From positions 153,011,269 to 153,075,268 of the forward strand of contig CAXKWD010000007.1 in NCBI GenBank assembly GCA_964059195.1: a stretch of DNA of 64,000 bases, written 5' to 3'. A model generated the notes under the pieces. The model saw nothing but the letters and a program-made list of their open reading frames with translations, did no database searches and had not been told where the DNA came from. The DNA is from Ectobius pallidus (Eukaryota > Arthropoda > Insecta > Blattodea > Ectobiidae). Positions 1-10,285 of the stretch are shown piece by piece. The first letter of the stretch is position 1. Every line of letters begins with the position of its first letter. The position numbers were made by a program, and so were the translations under genes.

Positions 1-472
1 CATCTTATAGTCCGAAAAATACAGTACATTCCATACCCAGCCCTTTTTACTTGTATATTTCAGTCTTTCAAAATGCTCCCACATTAAAACAAAATAAAAA
101 TAAACAAATAAAAAATAAAAAAGTTATACAGGAGTTGCTTCTGGCACATATACTTCACTTAAATCATAATTCATAATCATCAGATTAACACCAACTGCCA
201 GCTGGGATGATGGTGTTCGAAACTAGTTCAGGTATTTATACGAAAGTGAAGTATACGTGCTAGACCCAACTCAATATTATATCCTGTATAATAAAGCTTC
301 GCTGACTTTGAAAGCTTTCAATATATTTTTGAAAAAAATAGTTACCATGATTTAAGCCTCATTTCTCAAACTTACCCAACTTTGCACAGGGGTACTCACT
401 ACTGCTTAAATTTTCCTGCTAGGAGCCTACTTATATTATTTCAGGACAGTCAGCATGAAAATTAAATTTTAC

Positions 473-676
473 CTGTGTGTAACAGGACTGATGTAATCCA
501 TAAGCACGTATGCTGAGATGCTCTGGAAGTGAAAGAAAATACCATTCAACACAAAAGCTGTGAACAGCGCTGAGTCTGTTGTTTTCTGCACACCGCTATA
601 GTCCACCAGGAAGATGGAGGCAGGGATCTGCACCACTACTGATGCGATGCTTGTGTAGAACTGAAGTTCTGCAGGG
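473..676 (-). CDS. SLC35E2: SLC35E2-like, penultimate exon
   Basis: 204-bp exon with acceptor TTGTTACAG and donor GTAAAA at 472. It encodes TPAELQFYTSIASVVVQIPA through GIFFHFQSISAYVLMDYISP and ends VTH plus AG. It covers the last helices before the C-terminal one. The final exon (expected to continue the helix after ISPVT) is not recognisable in bases 1-470, so the gene runs off the left edge. Confidence 0.87.
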
Positions 677-847
677 CTGTAACAATAAATATTGTGTTAG
701 ATTTTATTGAATAAATAAGCATAACAAACAATATAGCTGAAGGCTGCATGAAATATCAAACATAAAAACATTAAAAGAAAGAATCTCTCAAATTAAAAAC
801 AAGATTAAAATTACGAGGGCTAATCAGACTTGGATGCTCAACAACTA

Positions 848-1232
848 CAGTAGAGTCCCGCTATTCCGAACTAATTGGGACCGAACACCGTTCGGTTTAG
901 CGGGAATTTGGAATAGGCGGATTTCATTAATAATATCAACGTACTGCCTTTTTAAGGCGTAAATTAAATGCGGGGAATTGTATAAATGGAGCCGATATGT
1001 GCTGTAAGTAACCAGCTTTCATTCCAATTTGGTTTCTGGCATATACATCAAGCTTAGGCTCTACGTATGTCACTACTTAACTTCTTTGTTTAACAATAAA
1101 TTACGTTTTTTCATGAACGCCTTTTTAATTTCACCTGTTTTTAAGTTTAAAAAATCGGTATTTTTTTCTGAACTCTGTTCGGAATAGGTGGATTTTTGGA
1201 ATAGCAGGGTTCGGAATAGCGGGACTCTACTG
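848..1232. mobile_element. Pogo/Tigger-like MITE
   Basis: 385-bp element with near-perfect inverted ends CAGTAGAGTCCCGCTATTCC / GGAATAGCGGGACTCTACTG and TA duplications at 846-847 and 1233-1234. The CAGTNGAGTCCCG start is the usual pogo/Tigger end. It lies in an intron of the transporter gene. The 69-residue frame inside is not a protein gene. Confidence 0.8.
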
Positions 1233-1715
1233 TACTGCATCAGAATTCCAAAATGTGGCTGTCCATTTCTCTTCACAAACACGCAAACTCAGCATAAACA
1301 AAACGAAAATTAACGTTAACTGAATCAATGAAAATATCTAAGCAAGCAAAAAAACCAACAGCTGGTGCATGAAGTTACATTTAAATAAAACAAAATTAAT
1401 TATACTAAACGGGAAATAACTAAGCTAAATGAAACCCACCAGCACATTAGAAAATTTCAGTTAATCTTGCATGTATAGAAGGTAAAATTGTATCAATATA
1501 TTTTTTTTTTTTAATCTTGAAAGTCACTGTAAGTTAGTAATTGTGCTTTCTCTTCAACTTCAATAGACGATTGGAATATGATTTTTAAATAAGTGTAAGC
1601 TAAATGGATTTACTTTTCAAACTGAGTTAAAAATCACGTTGGTTGTACCTTTGAGCTTGACCAATTATATAGTACCTTAATCTCAACTTTTTTTACTTAT
1701 TTATTTAGTCTAGGC

Positions 1716-1970
1716 CAGCGTTTCTCAACCTATGGTCCGCGGACCACTGGTGGTCCGTGGTCCGCGAAGATGGTGCAGATGGTCCGCAGACATGATTAAA
1801 AAATATCATAAAGCAAGTGGAAAGTAAAGAAGTAAAAAATTTTCACATATTGTGTGCCTAAATATTAAGAATATAGGCCTTCTTTTAAAAATGGGATGTG
1901 ACATTATGGGTCCGTAAAGTTTTTTAGACATTTTAGAGGTCCTCCGGTTCAAAAAGGTTGAGAAACGCTG
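1716..1970. mobile_element. hAT-type MITE with 8-bp target duplication
   Basis: Ends CAGCGTTTCTCAACCT / AAGGTTGAGAAACGCTG are inverted repeats. The flanks 1708-1715 and 1971-1978 are both GTCTAGGC. It is 255 bp with no coding capacity. Confidence 0.85.
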
Positions 1971-2170
1971 GTCTAGGCCATTCGGTTTTGTACAACCATC
2001 TTCAGGGCATCTTATTTTGTAGAGTTGCATCTAAAAAGAGTGAAAGTGTTTTAATAATGGCATCATTGTTGATTAAAATCACTAAAACTTAAAAGTTCAT
2101 AAAAACATCAGACAAGTTACTTCTTCCCTCTTCTACTACATTGTGTGAGAGGACATCGTTTTATGTATTA

Positions 2171-3232
2171 TAGTGAAACCTCCGTATAACGATATTTGCG
2201 GGCCTAGCAGATTGTATTGTTATATTGAGGGGTTGTAATTTACCACATATTAGAAAGACTGCATGCAGAAAACTGTGTAATCTATAGGATAATTCATGGA
2301 ACGAACATGCGAAGAAGTAGAACGTTAATTTTGTTACTTTACTTACTGACTTTCATTGAATTCTAACCATAGCTACTTTAAACCCGCACACTAAAAATTA
2401 CTACTCAGACTAGTTTAACATCCAAAACCATGGCACACTTTGAGCCAAGCCATGTGTTAGAAATTTCAAACTCGTAGTTAGTTGGTGGGAAGAGAGAAGA
2501 GAAAGACAAGCAAATTCAACACATAGCTAAGGAAAATCTAAAACATTTGGTCCTTATATGGTGTTTTAATTGCACATTATGTACAAGTAGGGGGAAAAAA
2601 AAGCGGACCGACTCTGGAAGGGAAAAAAAAAGCACATTGACTATTGTAGCTGATTTCAGAGCCTTGTTCAAACCAGTGTCCATGCGTAATACTTAGACCT
2701 GTGTAGTCTAAGGACAACAGTCGACACTAGAACAAATTTCAGTACATTTCCTGCTATCCTCTGAATGCCGCTAGGCATGCACAGTGGCTCATATCGGCAA
2801 CTTAGATATTTTAGTCGGTCTGCTTTTTTTCCCCTATCTGTACATACTGAAGTAACAACCTAACTCACAGTATGTTTTTGCACACAGAAGAGATGATTTT
2901 AGCCTCAGTGGTCCTATTTTCCACTCATCATGAACCTTTTTTTCTGGAATTTATAAGAAATGTAAAATATACCAGGCACCCAGAAAACAAATGCTGGTGG
3001 CTGGGAAGAATACTGATCTGATACCAGCTACCAACCACAGGGCTAAGATACTGGTTTGCAGTAACAATTCAACCTCCAAATATCATTAGAAAAGGGTGTT
3101 TCTGAAAACCTTCATCATTATAGTAAGTTACATTTAACATTATTAAAGTAGGAAATTCCCCGGGACCAACAAAAATATTGCTATATCCAGGTTTATCGTT
3201 TCATTGATCTTTGTTATACAGAGGTTTAACTA
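2171..3232. mobile_element. Pogo-like non-autonomous element
   Basis: Imperfect inverted ends TAGTGAAACCTCCGTATAAC and GTTATACAGAGGTTTAACTA lie about 1.06 kb apart. The start resembles pogo/Tigger termini. It contains a second, nested inverted-repeat element (2580-2844). No transposase is left. Confidence 0.55.
2580..2844. mobile_element. Nested MITE with G/A-rich ends
   Basis: Inverted ends TGTACAAGTAGGGGGAAA and TTTTTCCCCTATCTGTACA, followed inward by GCGGACCGACT / AGTCGGTCTGC. It is about 265 bp, inserted in the pogo-like element. TGTACA at the borders may be the target duplication. Confidence 0.55.
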
Positions 3233-3364
3233 GGTATATACTGTTTATTTGTTATTTATTTACACCAATCTTGCAGTTTGTGTTGGGTTATACTTAGTCT
3301 ACATAGCATCATTCACAATGTTCATGACATGACGTTAAAATAAATAAATAAAACATATACTTAC

Positions 3365-3418
3365 GTAAATTTGAACTTGTCCCCACTGATGAGCATTTTT
3401 GAATAAACATTTTGTAAA
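3365..3418 (-). CDS. SLC35E2: SLC35E2-like, 54-bp micro-exon
   Basis: A very short exon between acceptor TTTTTTCCAG and donor GTAAGTAT. It supplies the last base of a Cys codon and then LQNVYSKMLISGDKFKF plus two bases of a Thr codon. The neighbouring intron (3419-3516) is only 98 bp, in contrast to the 23-32 kb introns upstream. CLQNVxSK is a recognisable SLC35E motif. Confidence 0.85.
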
Positions 3419-3516
3419 CTGGAAAAAAGAAGATTCAGGAGAATTATTTTATTGTCAAAATCCAATACAAAGAATATATGAAAGATTATCGGATTAGTTA
3501 ATACAATAATACATAC

Positions 3517-3649
3517 CATTCTGTGAGGTTGGTTGCCATGGCTGCCAAGAAGCCCCTTGTATCGAAGCTGAGTTCATTGGCTGAGCACAGCGCTAGGCCA
3601 CTCATCACAGGAATGAGGGACAAATTCACATACAGTCCTGTCGCCTCTC
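3517..3649 (-). CDS. SLC35E2: SLC35E2-like, middle exon
   Basis: 133-bp exon with acceptor TTGCAG and donor GTATGT at 3516. It completes the Gly codon and reads GEATGLYVNLSLIPVMSGL, ending NLTE plus TG of a Cys codon. The LYVNLSLIPV and GLALCSANELSF segments are typical of the family's central helices. The intron on its 5' side is 32 kb long and houses the three ppk genes. Confidence 0.88.
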
Positions 3650-3687
3650 CTGCAACCCATAAAAATAGCTGTAAATATATGATGTCA

Positions 3688-3802
3688 GCTGCGGTGGTAG
3701 CGTGCCCGCCTCTAGATCCGAAGGTCGTGGGATCAAACCTGGCCACAGTCGATGGGGTTTTCAGGACGCAAAAATCCTGGGTACGGAGTCCTCCGTAAAT
3801 AG
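3688..3802 (+). repeat. tRNA-derived SINE (family 1), head only
   Basis: GCGGTGGTAGCGTGCCCGCC (A-box side) and GGTCGTGGGATCAAACCTGG (B-box side) are followed by TTTTCAGGACGCAAAAATCC. The same order of phrases occurs at 18157, 19041, 27278 and, reversed, at 25233. Only the first ~115 bp is present. Confidence 0.7.
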
Positions 3803-4690
3803 TAGTGTAAATAGACGTGTAAATGTATAGCAAAGGATAATCCGAATATTAGATTTATTACTATTCTAGCTCCAGTCAATGTTGTTTGGGCTAGACATGT
3901 AATCTAATGCGATCTTAATACACTGTAAATGCTACTAAATTTGTCATAGTGCTCATTATAATCTGAGTTTTCATTAACATTTGCCAACAACATGGACTAA
4001 GGTTTCGGGCTCGCTGCAATGTCTGCAGCGGACTCTATCCCAGCTACATACAGGAAATGCTCAAAAAGCAATTGCAGTTTAAGGAGGTTTTCCATTCTGA
4101 GCTAGACCAGGCATTCAGAGTGGTGAAAACTAAAGGACTCACATATGATTGTTTCTTTGCTGTGTTTATGATTATTTTACAATGGACGTGTACTGCTACT
4201 TAGGCCTGCAATTACTGCTGGTGTGCTGGAATTATGTGACACAGAAATTATTTTACATACCTGTAAATCTAAGATACAGAACTGTCACATTTATGAACAC
4301 AAAAATGCCAATGACGTGGGCAAGGACAATGCCCACAGATTTGGGAATACATAGCCAATGCAGCACTGACATATATGTTACTCTGTTACACTGAAAAATA
4401 CAACTGTCTAGATACCATCTTAAATCAACTTACTATGTCTTTTATCAATGCATACATATATCAATAAAATAAAATAAAAAATGTTTGACCAGAAAATACC
4501 ATCTGAAACGTTAATACACGCATTCGTTGATCTTGTTATTATGCTGTTTTTTATTGCAGTATTTTTAATTTTAATCATCTTTGGCTTATATTAATAAGTG
4601 CTTTTGTTGAAGTTCTAAAATATCAATAAATTGATTAACTGTAATATATAAAGTATGTGAAGGCTACGACTTGGTACATTCATATACAAG
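3803..4690. other. Intronic DNA, nothing recognised
   Basis: AT-rich sequence between a SINE fragment and the inverted-dimer SINE. The 81-residue frame at 4149 has no domain or codon pattern that supports a gene. Confidence 0.4.
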
Positions 4691-5057
4691 AGAATATTAT
4701 AGGAGAAAAATTCTTCCGACACTTGGACTTGAACCCAGGACCTTTGGCTATTTGCACCAATGCTCTACCAACTGAGCTAAGCCGGAGTTCAATTCACAGC
4801 GCCAGATGGAACCTTCCTCCTACGATTGAATGCCCTTAATGGTGTACCTCACTGACAGACAAGTTATGTCATATGCAGTACCGTGAGGCGCTGTGAATTG
4901 AACTCCAGCTTAGCTCAGTTGGTAGAGCATTGGTGCGAATAGCCAAAGGTCCTGGGTTCAAATCCCAGTGTCGGAGTAATTTTTCTCCTATAATATTCTC
5001 ATGTAATGTCCAACATAGACAATAATCTGTGGTTTATGAATACTTACATATATCCAT
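4691..5057 (-). mobile_element. Inverted-dimer tRNA-like SINE, copy 1
   Basis: Two tRNA-like units face away from each other: minus-strand unit 4713-4788 and plus-strand unit 4910-4977. Each has an A-box TTAGCTCAGTTGGTAGAGC and a B-box GGTTCAAxTCC. The arms continue as GGAGTTCAATTCACAGCGCC and its complement, and as AGAATATTATAGGAGAAAAA and its complement. A 13-bp duplication ATTCATATACAAG (4678-4690, 5058-5070) marks target-primed insertion. The ~55-bp leader is at the right end, reading on the minus strand. Confidence 0.8.
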
Positions 5058-5426
5058 ATTCATATACAAGTTAAGTTTGATTGTTCTTACGAACAACTCT
5101 TTTCTAAAAGTTATAAAACACAATATTATCATATCACATAATATTACCTATACTTATATTTATCGATCTGTGTGGTATTTTTTTTATGTCCAGAGCTTTA
5201 GTTTTACTTAGGGGCACTTCTGTTTGTACTACAATACATTCTATCCAATAACAAGAATGTAATACATTAGAACATCTCTAATTCTGACTAAATAATTAGC
5301 ACACAAGAAATATCATACGCAAGGGTGAGTGAATGAATGTACTATGGCAGTTGTTTCCAACATTTTAAAATAATTTACAGTAATAATAATAATAGTAGGA
5401 AGAAATTTTTAAATAAAATTATATAT

Positions 5427-5740
5427 ATGAGGCGCGTCCATAAAGTAAGATTTCCTGAAGCTTTTTACAGAAACATAACCCAATTTCGTGGGCATATATA
5501 TTCTAATAAATACAGCAAGCATTCAGCTATTATTCAACATATTTACCACTGGAACTGAAACATTTGTCATGCCGTGGAACCAACTTTTGAATACCTGTGT
5601 CTTACAGGGATTTAAACCACTGTGTGAAAAACTTCTCTCCTCTCTGTCATTCTGTCATGTCTTGACATTTCTTAAAGTGTAGGAAAAGATGGAAATCACT
5701 GGGAGCAAGGTCCGGCTTGTAGGGTGGATGTTTAAACACC
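5427..5740 (+). mobile_element. Mariner end fragment
   Basis: GAGGCGCGTCCATAAAGTAA resembles mariner termini. The tract CATTTGTCATGCCGTGGAAC resembles CATTTGTCGTAGCGTGGTAC in the mariner relic at 8318. No second end was found and there is no usable coding frame. Confidence 0.5.
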
Positions 5741-5822
5741 ACACAGCCGAATGTTATAAAAAAAAGGCATCTGCAATTTCAATTTGCATTCAGTTTAACT
5801 TAACCCGTAGATAAACTACGTA

Positions 5823-6364
5823 CAGGGTGTTAATAAATAACACCGAAATATTTTACCCGTATATAGAGGGGTCTTAGACAAGCCACTTTTATTCGGAGAT
5901 TTTTGCTCTACGACGTAAAATGTGTACGCTACAGGGCATTAAAGTCATTATAATTTGAGGCTCATAAATCAATAATTACGCAAAATAGGGTTAAAATGTT
6001 CAATAAATTGACTTCATGCCTTCCTAGTGATCGATAAAAACCTGACTCTTAATCATTCATCAACAGCTATATCATAATTTAGTGTTTACATAATCTGCAA
6101 AATTTACAGACTAATCACATGACTGGTCGCCACTGCATTAGTCTTTTTTTATTCATAATTACTGACTACAGTGTTAACAGCGAAGTTCCTTTGTTTTGCA
6201 TTTTTTTGTAATGTTAGAAGTCAGTGGCGGCCATGTCCTGAGAGATTTTATGCTGTAACAGGAAAAATTGAATCCATAGAGCAAAAATCTGCTAATAAAA
6301 GTTGCTTGTCTATGTCCCTTCTATACACAGGTAAAATATTTCGGTGTTATTCTTTAACACCCTG
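5823..6364. mobile_element. TA-flanked MITE, family CAGGGTGTTAAT, copy 1
   Basis: Ends CAGGGTGTTAATAAATAACA and its near complement finishing TAACACCCTG, flanked by TA at 5821-5822 and 6365-6366. Internal sequence matches 15872-16489 on the opposite strand. It lies 250 bp upstream of ppk A. Confidence 0.8.
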
Positions 6365-6617
6365 TATATAATATTGGCGTAAAAGTATTTGTTAACAAAG
6401 TCATATAACAGAAAAGCATCCTACTGTGTTGTTTAGTTGTTGTTTGTAGCAAAGCTGCAATGGAGTAGGCACGGTCTTGACAAGTCAAGTGGTCTCGACA
6501 ACAGCATACCAAGCTAAAAACTTGCGTTCATTCCCACCCAACACAAATTTTCCTCTACAAATTTTAATTCTCTAAATTCATGTATTTTGTGTTTTCTAGG
6601 TAGTAACCACTTTAATA

Positions 6618-8108
6618 ATGAAGCCCCTTAAGGCAAATATAATAATGGTACAACCGCAAGACAATTTTAATGAACTTATAAATGTCAAAAATGCAATTAA
6701 ACCAGAAACTAATACAATTAAACCAGAAACTAGAACCACAACTAAACAATGTGGGAGCTGCCAGTGTTTTTCTGGGGAAGTGCTGATGGATTATTGCAAT
6801 GAAACCACTCTCCATGGTCTGAAGTATGTTGGACAGAAAAAGAGTCATGTAATAACAAGGCTGATGTGGACAGGGGCAATTCTGACAGCAATCCTCATGG
6901 CTGCATATTACATACACATATCATATATCAAGTGGAGACAAACCCCGGTGATCGTATCTACAGCAGCAGACCCAACCGACTTAATCTCGATACCTTTCCC
7001 AGCCATCACGTTCTGCAGACCGCCAAGAATCTCTGTGCAACAAAGAGAAACCTTGGTAAGCAAGAACCATACATACCATAAGTTCAATGAAGAGTTCATA
7101 GATTATTTCTGTAAAACTAATCAGATTCTCACGGTTCAGGCAGAAAATGATACTATGAAGTGGGCTAAGTTGCTTCGAAACGACTTGTTTGGTTGTATGA
7201 GTACCCCTATGCAAATCAGTTATCTTGAAGGCGAAGACGTTGCTCGTTACATGCATGTATCACACAGTCAAAATCCTCTTTGCTGCACACTTAATTCACT
7301 GAAACCTGAATATGTATATAGAAATTTGACAGAAAAGTTCTTTTTAAATCTGCATGAAGACATAGATACTGCTGACTGGAATATTGAAAAGGGGTTTCCT
7401 ACAAACAGTAGCACTGAAACACTGCCTTTTAGATTTCAAAGTGCTAAAGATCATCTTACTATCAAAGCGTACAAAGAACCCGACAACTGCAAATTTGACA
7501 ATCAGCTTCAGTTCGTCTTACACAGCCCCACAGAGCCACCCCCATCGATCTTAGAATGGATGGCACTGCCAATGGATGAAGCCACAATCTTGGAAATCGA
7601 ACCACGTCTAATTCACGTTTCAGAAGACATTAGACCCATGAAGCTGGAACAGAGAAAATGTTATTTTCAATCTGAGAGACAGCTCAGATTTTTCAAGACT
7701 TACTCTGAAATGAACTGCTGGCTTGAATGCGAGTTAAATGAATCATTAGTACAATGTGGCTGCCTGTCAAGTCAACTGCCAGAGGTTTCTGGATTTCCAA
7801 AGTGCAAATCAATCTGTCAAACGGAACCTGATTACCCTGCTTGTCAATGTTGGCAGCCCTGCATTGATATCACATACAAAGTAACTGAGCGAAGAAGCAG
7901 ATGTCTGATACCAGATGTGTTATGTCAGATAAAGATTAGGTTCACTGAACAGAGATATTATGGCCTTGTTCGCTCAGAGTTCATTGGTTTGAGCGACTTC
8001 ATTGCTAGTACTGGAGGCCTGCTTGGACTATGCATCGGTTTCAGCATTCTGAGCACTGTGGAGATTGTGTACTATGTACTCCTCTGTGTGCGACGCTTGT
8101 TCGAATAA
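6618..8108 (+). CDS. Pickpocket-family DEG/ENaC sodium channel subunit (ppk A)
   Basis: A single uninterrupted 496-residue reading frame. DEG/ENaC proteins are plasma-membrane, amiloride-sensitive Na+ channels that work as trimers in sensory, epithelial or tracheal cells. Visible parts in order: cytoplasmic N-terminus with the gating His-Gly pair (H66-G67), first membrane helix about 78-103, post-helix motif FPAITFCRP (127-135), a Cys-rich extracellular domain with LHSPTEPPP and a Cys cluster (CxC, NCW, QCGC, CQCWQPC), and a second helix with GGLLGLCIGFS whose G474-F-S476 is the selectivity filter. Length fits insect PPKs. A TTTTCTAG acceptor-like site at 6592-6599, just upstream, suggests a 5'-UTR intron. 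It lies antisense inside the transporter intron and is the most diverged of the three local paralogues. The ligand or stimulus is unknown. Confidence 0.9.
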   Translation: MKPLKANIIMVQPQDNFNELINVKNAIKPETNTIKPETRTTTKQCGSCQCFSGEVLMDYCNETTLHGLKYVGQKKSHVITRLMWTGAILTAILMAAYYIHISYIKWRQTPVIVSTAADPTDLISIPFPAITFCRPPRISVQQRETLVSKNHTYHKFNEEFIDYFCKTNQILTVQAENDTMKWAKLLRNDLFGCMSTPMQISYLEGEDVARYMHVSHSQNPLCCTLNSLKPEYVYRNLTEKFFLNLHEDIDTADWNIEKGFPTNSSTETLPFRFQSAKDHLTIKAYKEPDNCKFDNQLQFVLHSPTEPPPSILEWMALPMDEATILEIEPRLIHVSEDIRPMKLEQRKCYFQSERQLRFFKTYSEMNCWLECELNESLVQCGCLSSQLPEVSGFPKCKSICQTEPDYPACQCWQPCIDITYKVTERRSRCLIPDVLCQIKIRFTEQRYYGLVRSEFIGLSDFIASTGGLLGLCIGFSILSTVEIVYYVLLCVRRLFE

Positions 8109-8317
8109 CTCAAAGCTTGAAAATACACTTTTGAACCACCTTCTACCCTCATTAATGTTTTTTCTTTTTTGTGCTTAAGTGTGAACTACTGTGAGTAATA
8201 TGTAATAATTTTAATACAGGAAGAGAAGTTTTATTACTGTTTTTAAATCATATTAATTTTACTATTTAACAACCTATATTAGACACTCTCGCAGAGAGTA
8301 ACTTGAAATAAATAATA
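8109..8317 (+). other. ppk A 3' flank
   Basis: AT-rich sequence after the ppk A stop codon, ending against the mariner relic. An AATAAA (8307-8312 region) could be a polyadenylation signal. No other feature is seen. Confidence 0.3.
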
Positions 8318-8983
8318 CGAGGGCTATTTTTTTTAAGGGCCAATTGGTCGCGAAATGAAAACCACAGTGAAAATCAAAACTGTTTTATTTGGAACATTTA
8401 CGTACATCTTCTAGCTAATTCTCTACACAGTCGCGCTCCGATCGAGACATTTGTCGTAGCGTGGTACCAACTTTCATATACCCTCTTCACATAAGCTTGC
8501 CACCAGCATATTGAGAAGGATCTTCACGATATTTTGAAGTGTTTTGAAATTCTTCGTTGGTGTGGAAGCGCTGTCCTCTCAGATCTTTCTTCAGCTGCAG
8601 AAAAAGATGAGTCACTTGGCACAGGAACAAATTTTCGAAATCCATCATGACAGGGGATGAAACGTGGATTCATTACGACAATCCAGAATCGAAAGAACAA
8701 TCCAAACAATGGATGCACACAAATTTCCTAAACAAACCCAAGATCTGGCCTCCATACCAACGATGAATTTCAAAACGCTTCAAAATGCTGTGAAGACCCT
8801 TCTCAACACACTGAAGAGGGTATTGGAAAGTTAGTACCACGCTACGACAAATGTCTCGATCGGAGCGCGACTAAGTACAGAAGTAGCTAGAAGATGTACC
8901 TAAATGTTCCAAATAAAACAGTTTTGATTTTCACTGTGGTTTTCATTTTCCGACTGATCGGACCTTAAAAAAAACAGCCCTCG
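8318..8983 (+). mobile_element. Deleted mariner with very long inverted repeats
   Basis: TA-flanked (8316-8317, 8984-8985) element of 666 bp. The ends CGAGGGCT / AGCCCTCG extend inward as arms of nearly 200 bp, including CATTTGTCGTAGCGTGGTAC and its complement. Around 8646-8730 the plus strand reads MTGDETWIHYDNPESKEQSK, a mariner transposase block with the first catalytic Asp region. The rest of the transposase is gone, so the copy cannot encode its own transposase. Confidence 0.75.
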
Positions 8984-9475
8984 TATATGGACTATTTCTG
9001 TGATTTGGACACGACTCTATGTATGTAGGGATACAGTGAGTGTTTTAATAATCATGTATGCTTATGTGTTTTATTCATTTTAATGTATGAAATCAAGGAC
9101 TTTTGTTGGTTGTTTACAACAATAATAAGAAAACGTGTTAACTGTTACTCCTGCAATTATAGTTACACACAAAGATTCTTCTTCTTCTAGTTTCATTTAA
9201 AAATTAATGAGGGTATAAGGTATTTCAAAAGTATATTTTCACTCTATCCACCCTCACTGGCTCAAAATGAAATTCATTAACTATCTCTAAGCTTTTCAAG
9301 TGCAGTTTGTTTGAATTAAATTTTGCACTAACACACATAAATCCTTCACTTAAGGGGGCATGTATACTCTTAACTAGCACAAAATATTTCAAAGTAAAAC
9401 TTTGTTTGATTTTGAAGTTATGTCTCTGATGCCCGCTGCCACCTGCTATCTGCTATCTTCAGTGTTTACCTTGCT

Positions 9476-10285
9476 TAGGATGACCAACCATCCCACATTT
9501 TAAGGTATTTTATAAATGTCCCACACAGGAGTAATTTTTCCCCACAATTGTTTCGTTTTCTATCTGAATGAATTTTCGTGTTATTGCCATCGGTTCGAAT
9601 TTTCACAATATGTAACTGTCCTGCCATTTAACTTTAACTAAACATAGTATAGTCATTGCCAATAGTATGATCTTTGAAAGTGCAAAGAAATGGGTTATAG
9701 GATCTTTGGAAAAGTGTTCTGGATGTCAATTTTGACTTCCGAGGTCCATGGCATGGTGTGTGTGGCCAGCACAAAGCGCATCAACATAGACTTGTTGTAT
9801 TAAAAGGCACAGGCGCAAACTTTGGGAGGGGGGGCCAAGGTACTTTCTGCCCCTCCACACATTTAAGATTTTATGATATAAGACCATTTAAGATTTTATG
9901 ATATAAGACCATTTAAGATTTTATGATATAAGACCTATGTATAATTATTTAAAAATCCAAATTCTTGCCCCCCCCCCCCAAAAAAAGGAAATATTTTCTA
10001 GTTGGCATCTTTGTTAACAAGTGTTTTTCTTTAAATTTTTGTGATTTTTAAATGGATTTAGTGTCAGATAGTCATGCCTGTACTTCTACATCATTTAAAC
10101 CCAAGAAGACAAAAGGGAAAAATAAACTTGTAGAAGCATAAAATGCAAAATGTATTTTTTCTACGTTATTACTCAGTGCGAGTACTCTTGGTAAAAATAA
10201 TGGAGCTGTCTCCCAAAATTGTGGAATGTCTCCCTTTTTTGACTGCCATGTCCCCCATTCCTTCCTTCAACAGTTGGTCTCCCTA
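9476..10285. mobile_element. Putative hAT non-autonomous element
   Basis: TAGGATGACCAACC at the left and GTTGGTCTCCCTA at the right are imperfect inverted ends. Flanks ACCTTGCT and ATCTTGCT agree at 7 of 8 positions. It contains the 25-bp tandem repeat at 9860-9934 and poly-C tracts. Assignment is tentative. Confidence 0.4.
9860..9934 (+). repeat. 25-bp minisatellite, three perfect units
   Basis: The unit starts CATTTAAGATTTTATGATAT and ends AAGAC. Three identical head-to-tail copies occupy exactly 75 bp. Confidence 0.95.

Noticed and set aside
1..470. Final exon of the transporter at the left edge
   Set aside because: No sequence resembling the expected last helix after ISPVTHS was found in these bases.
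3498..3833. Frames covering 3498-3833 on both strands as separate small genes
   Set aside because: The minus frame is a transporter exon read through its intron, and the plus frame is its shadow joined to a SINE head.
4910..4977. tRNA gene (Phe-like anticodon loop GCGAATA)
   Set aside because: It is part of an inverted-dimer SINE with target duplications and a near-identical second genomic copy; stems have mismatches.
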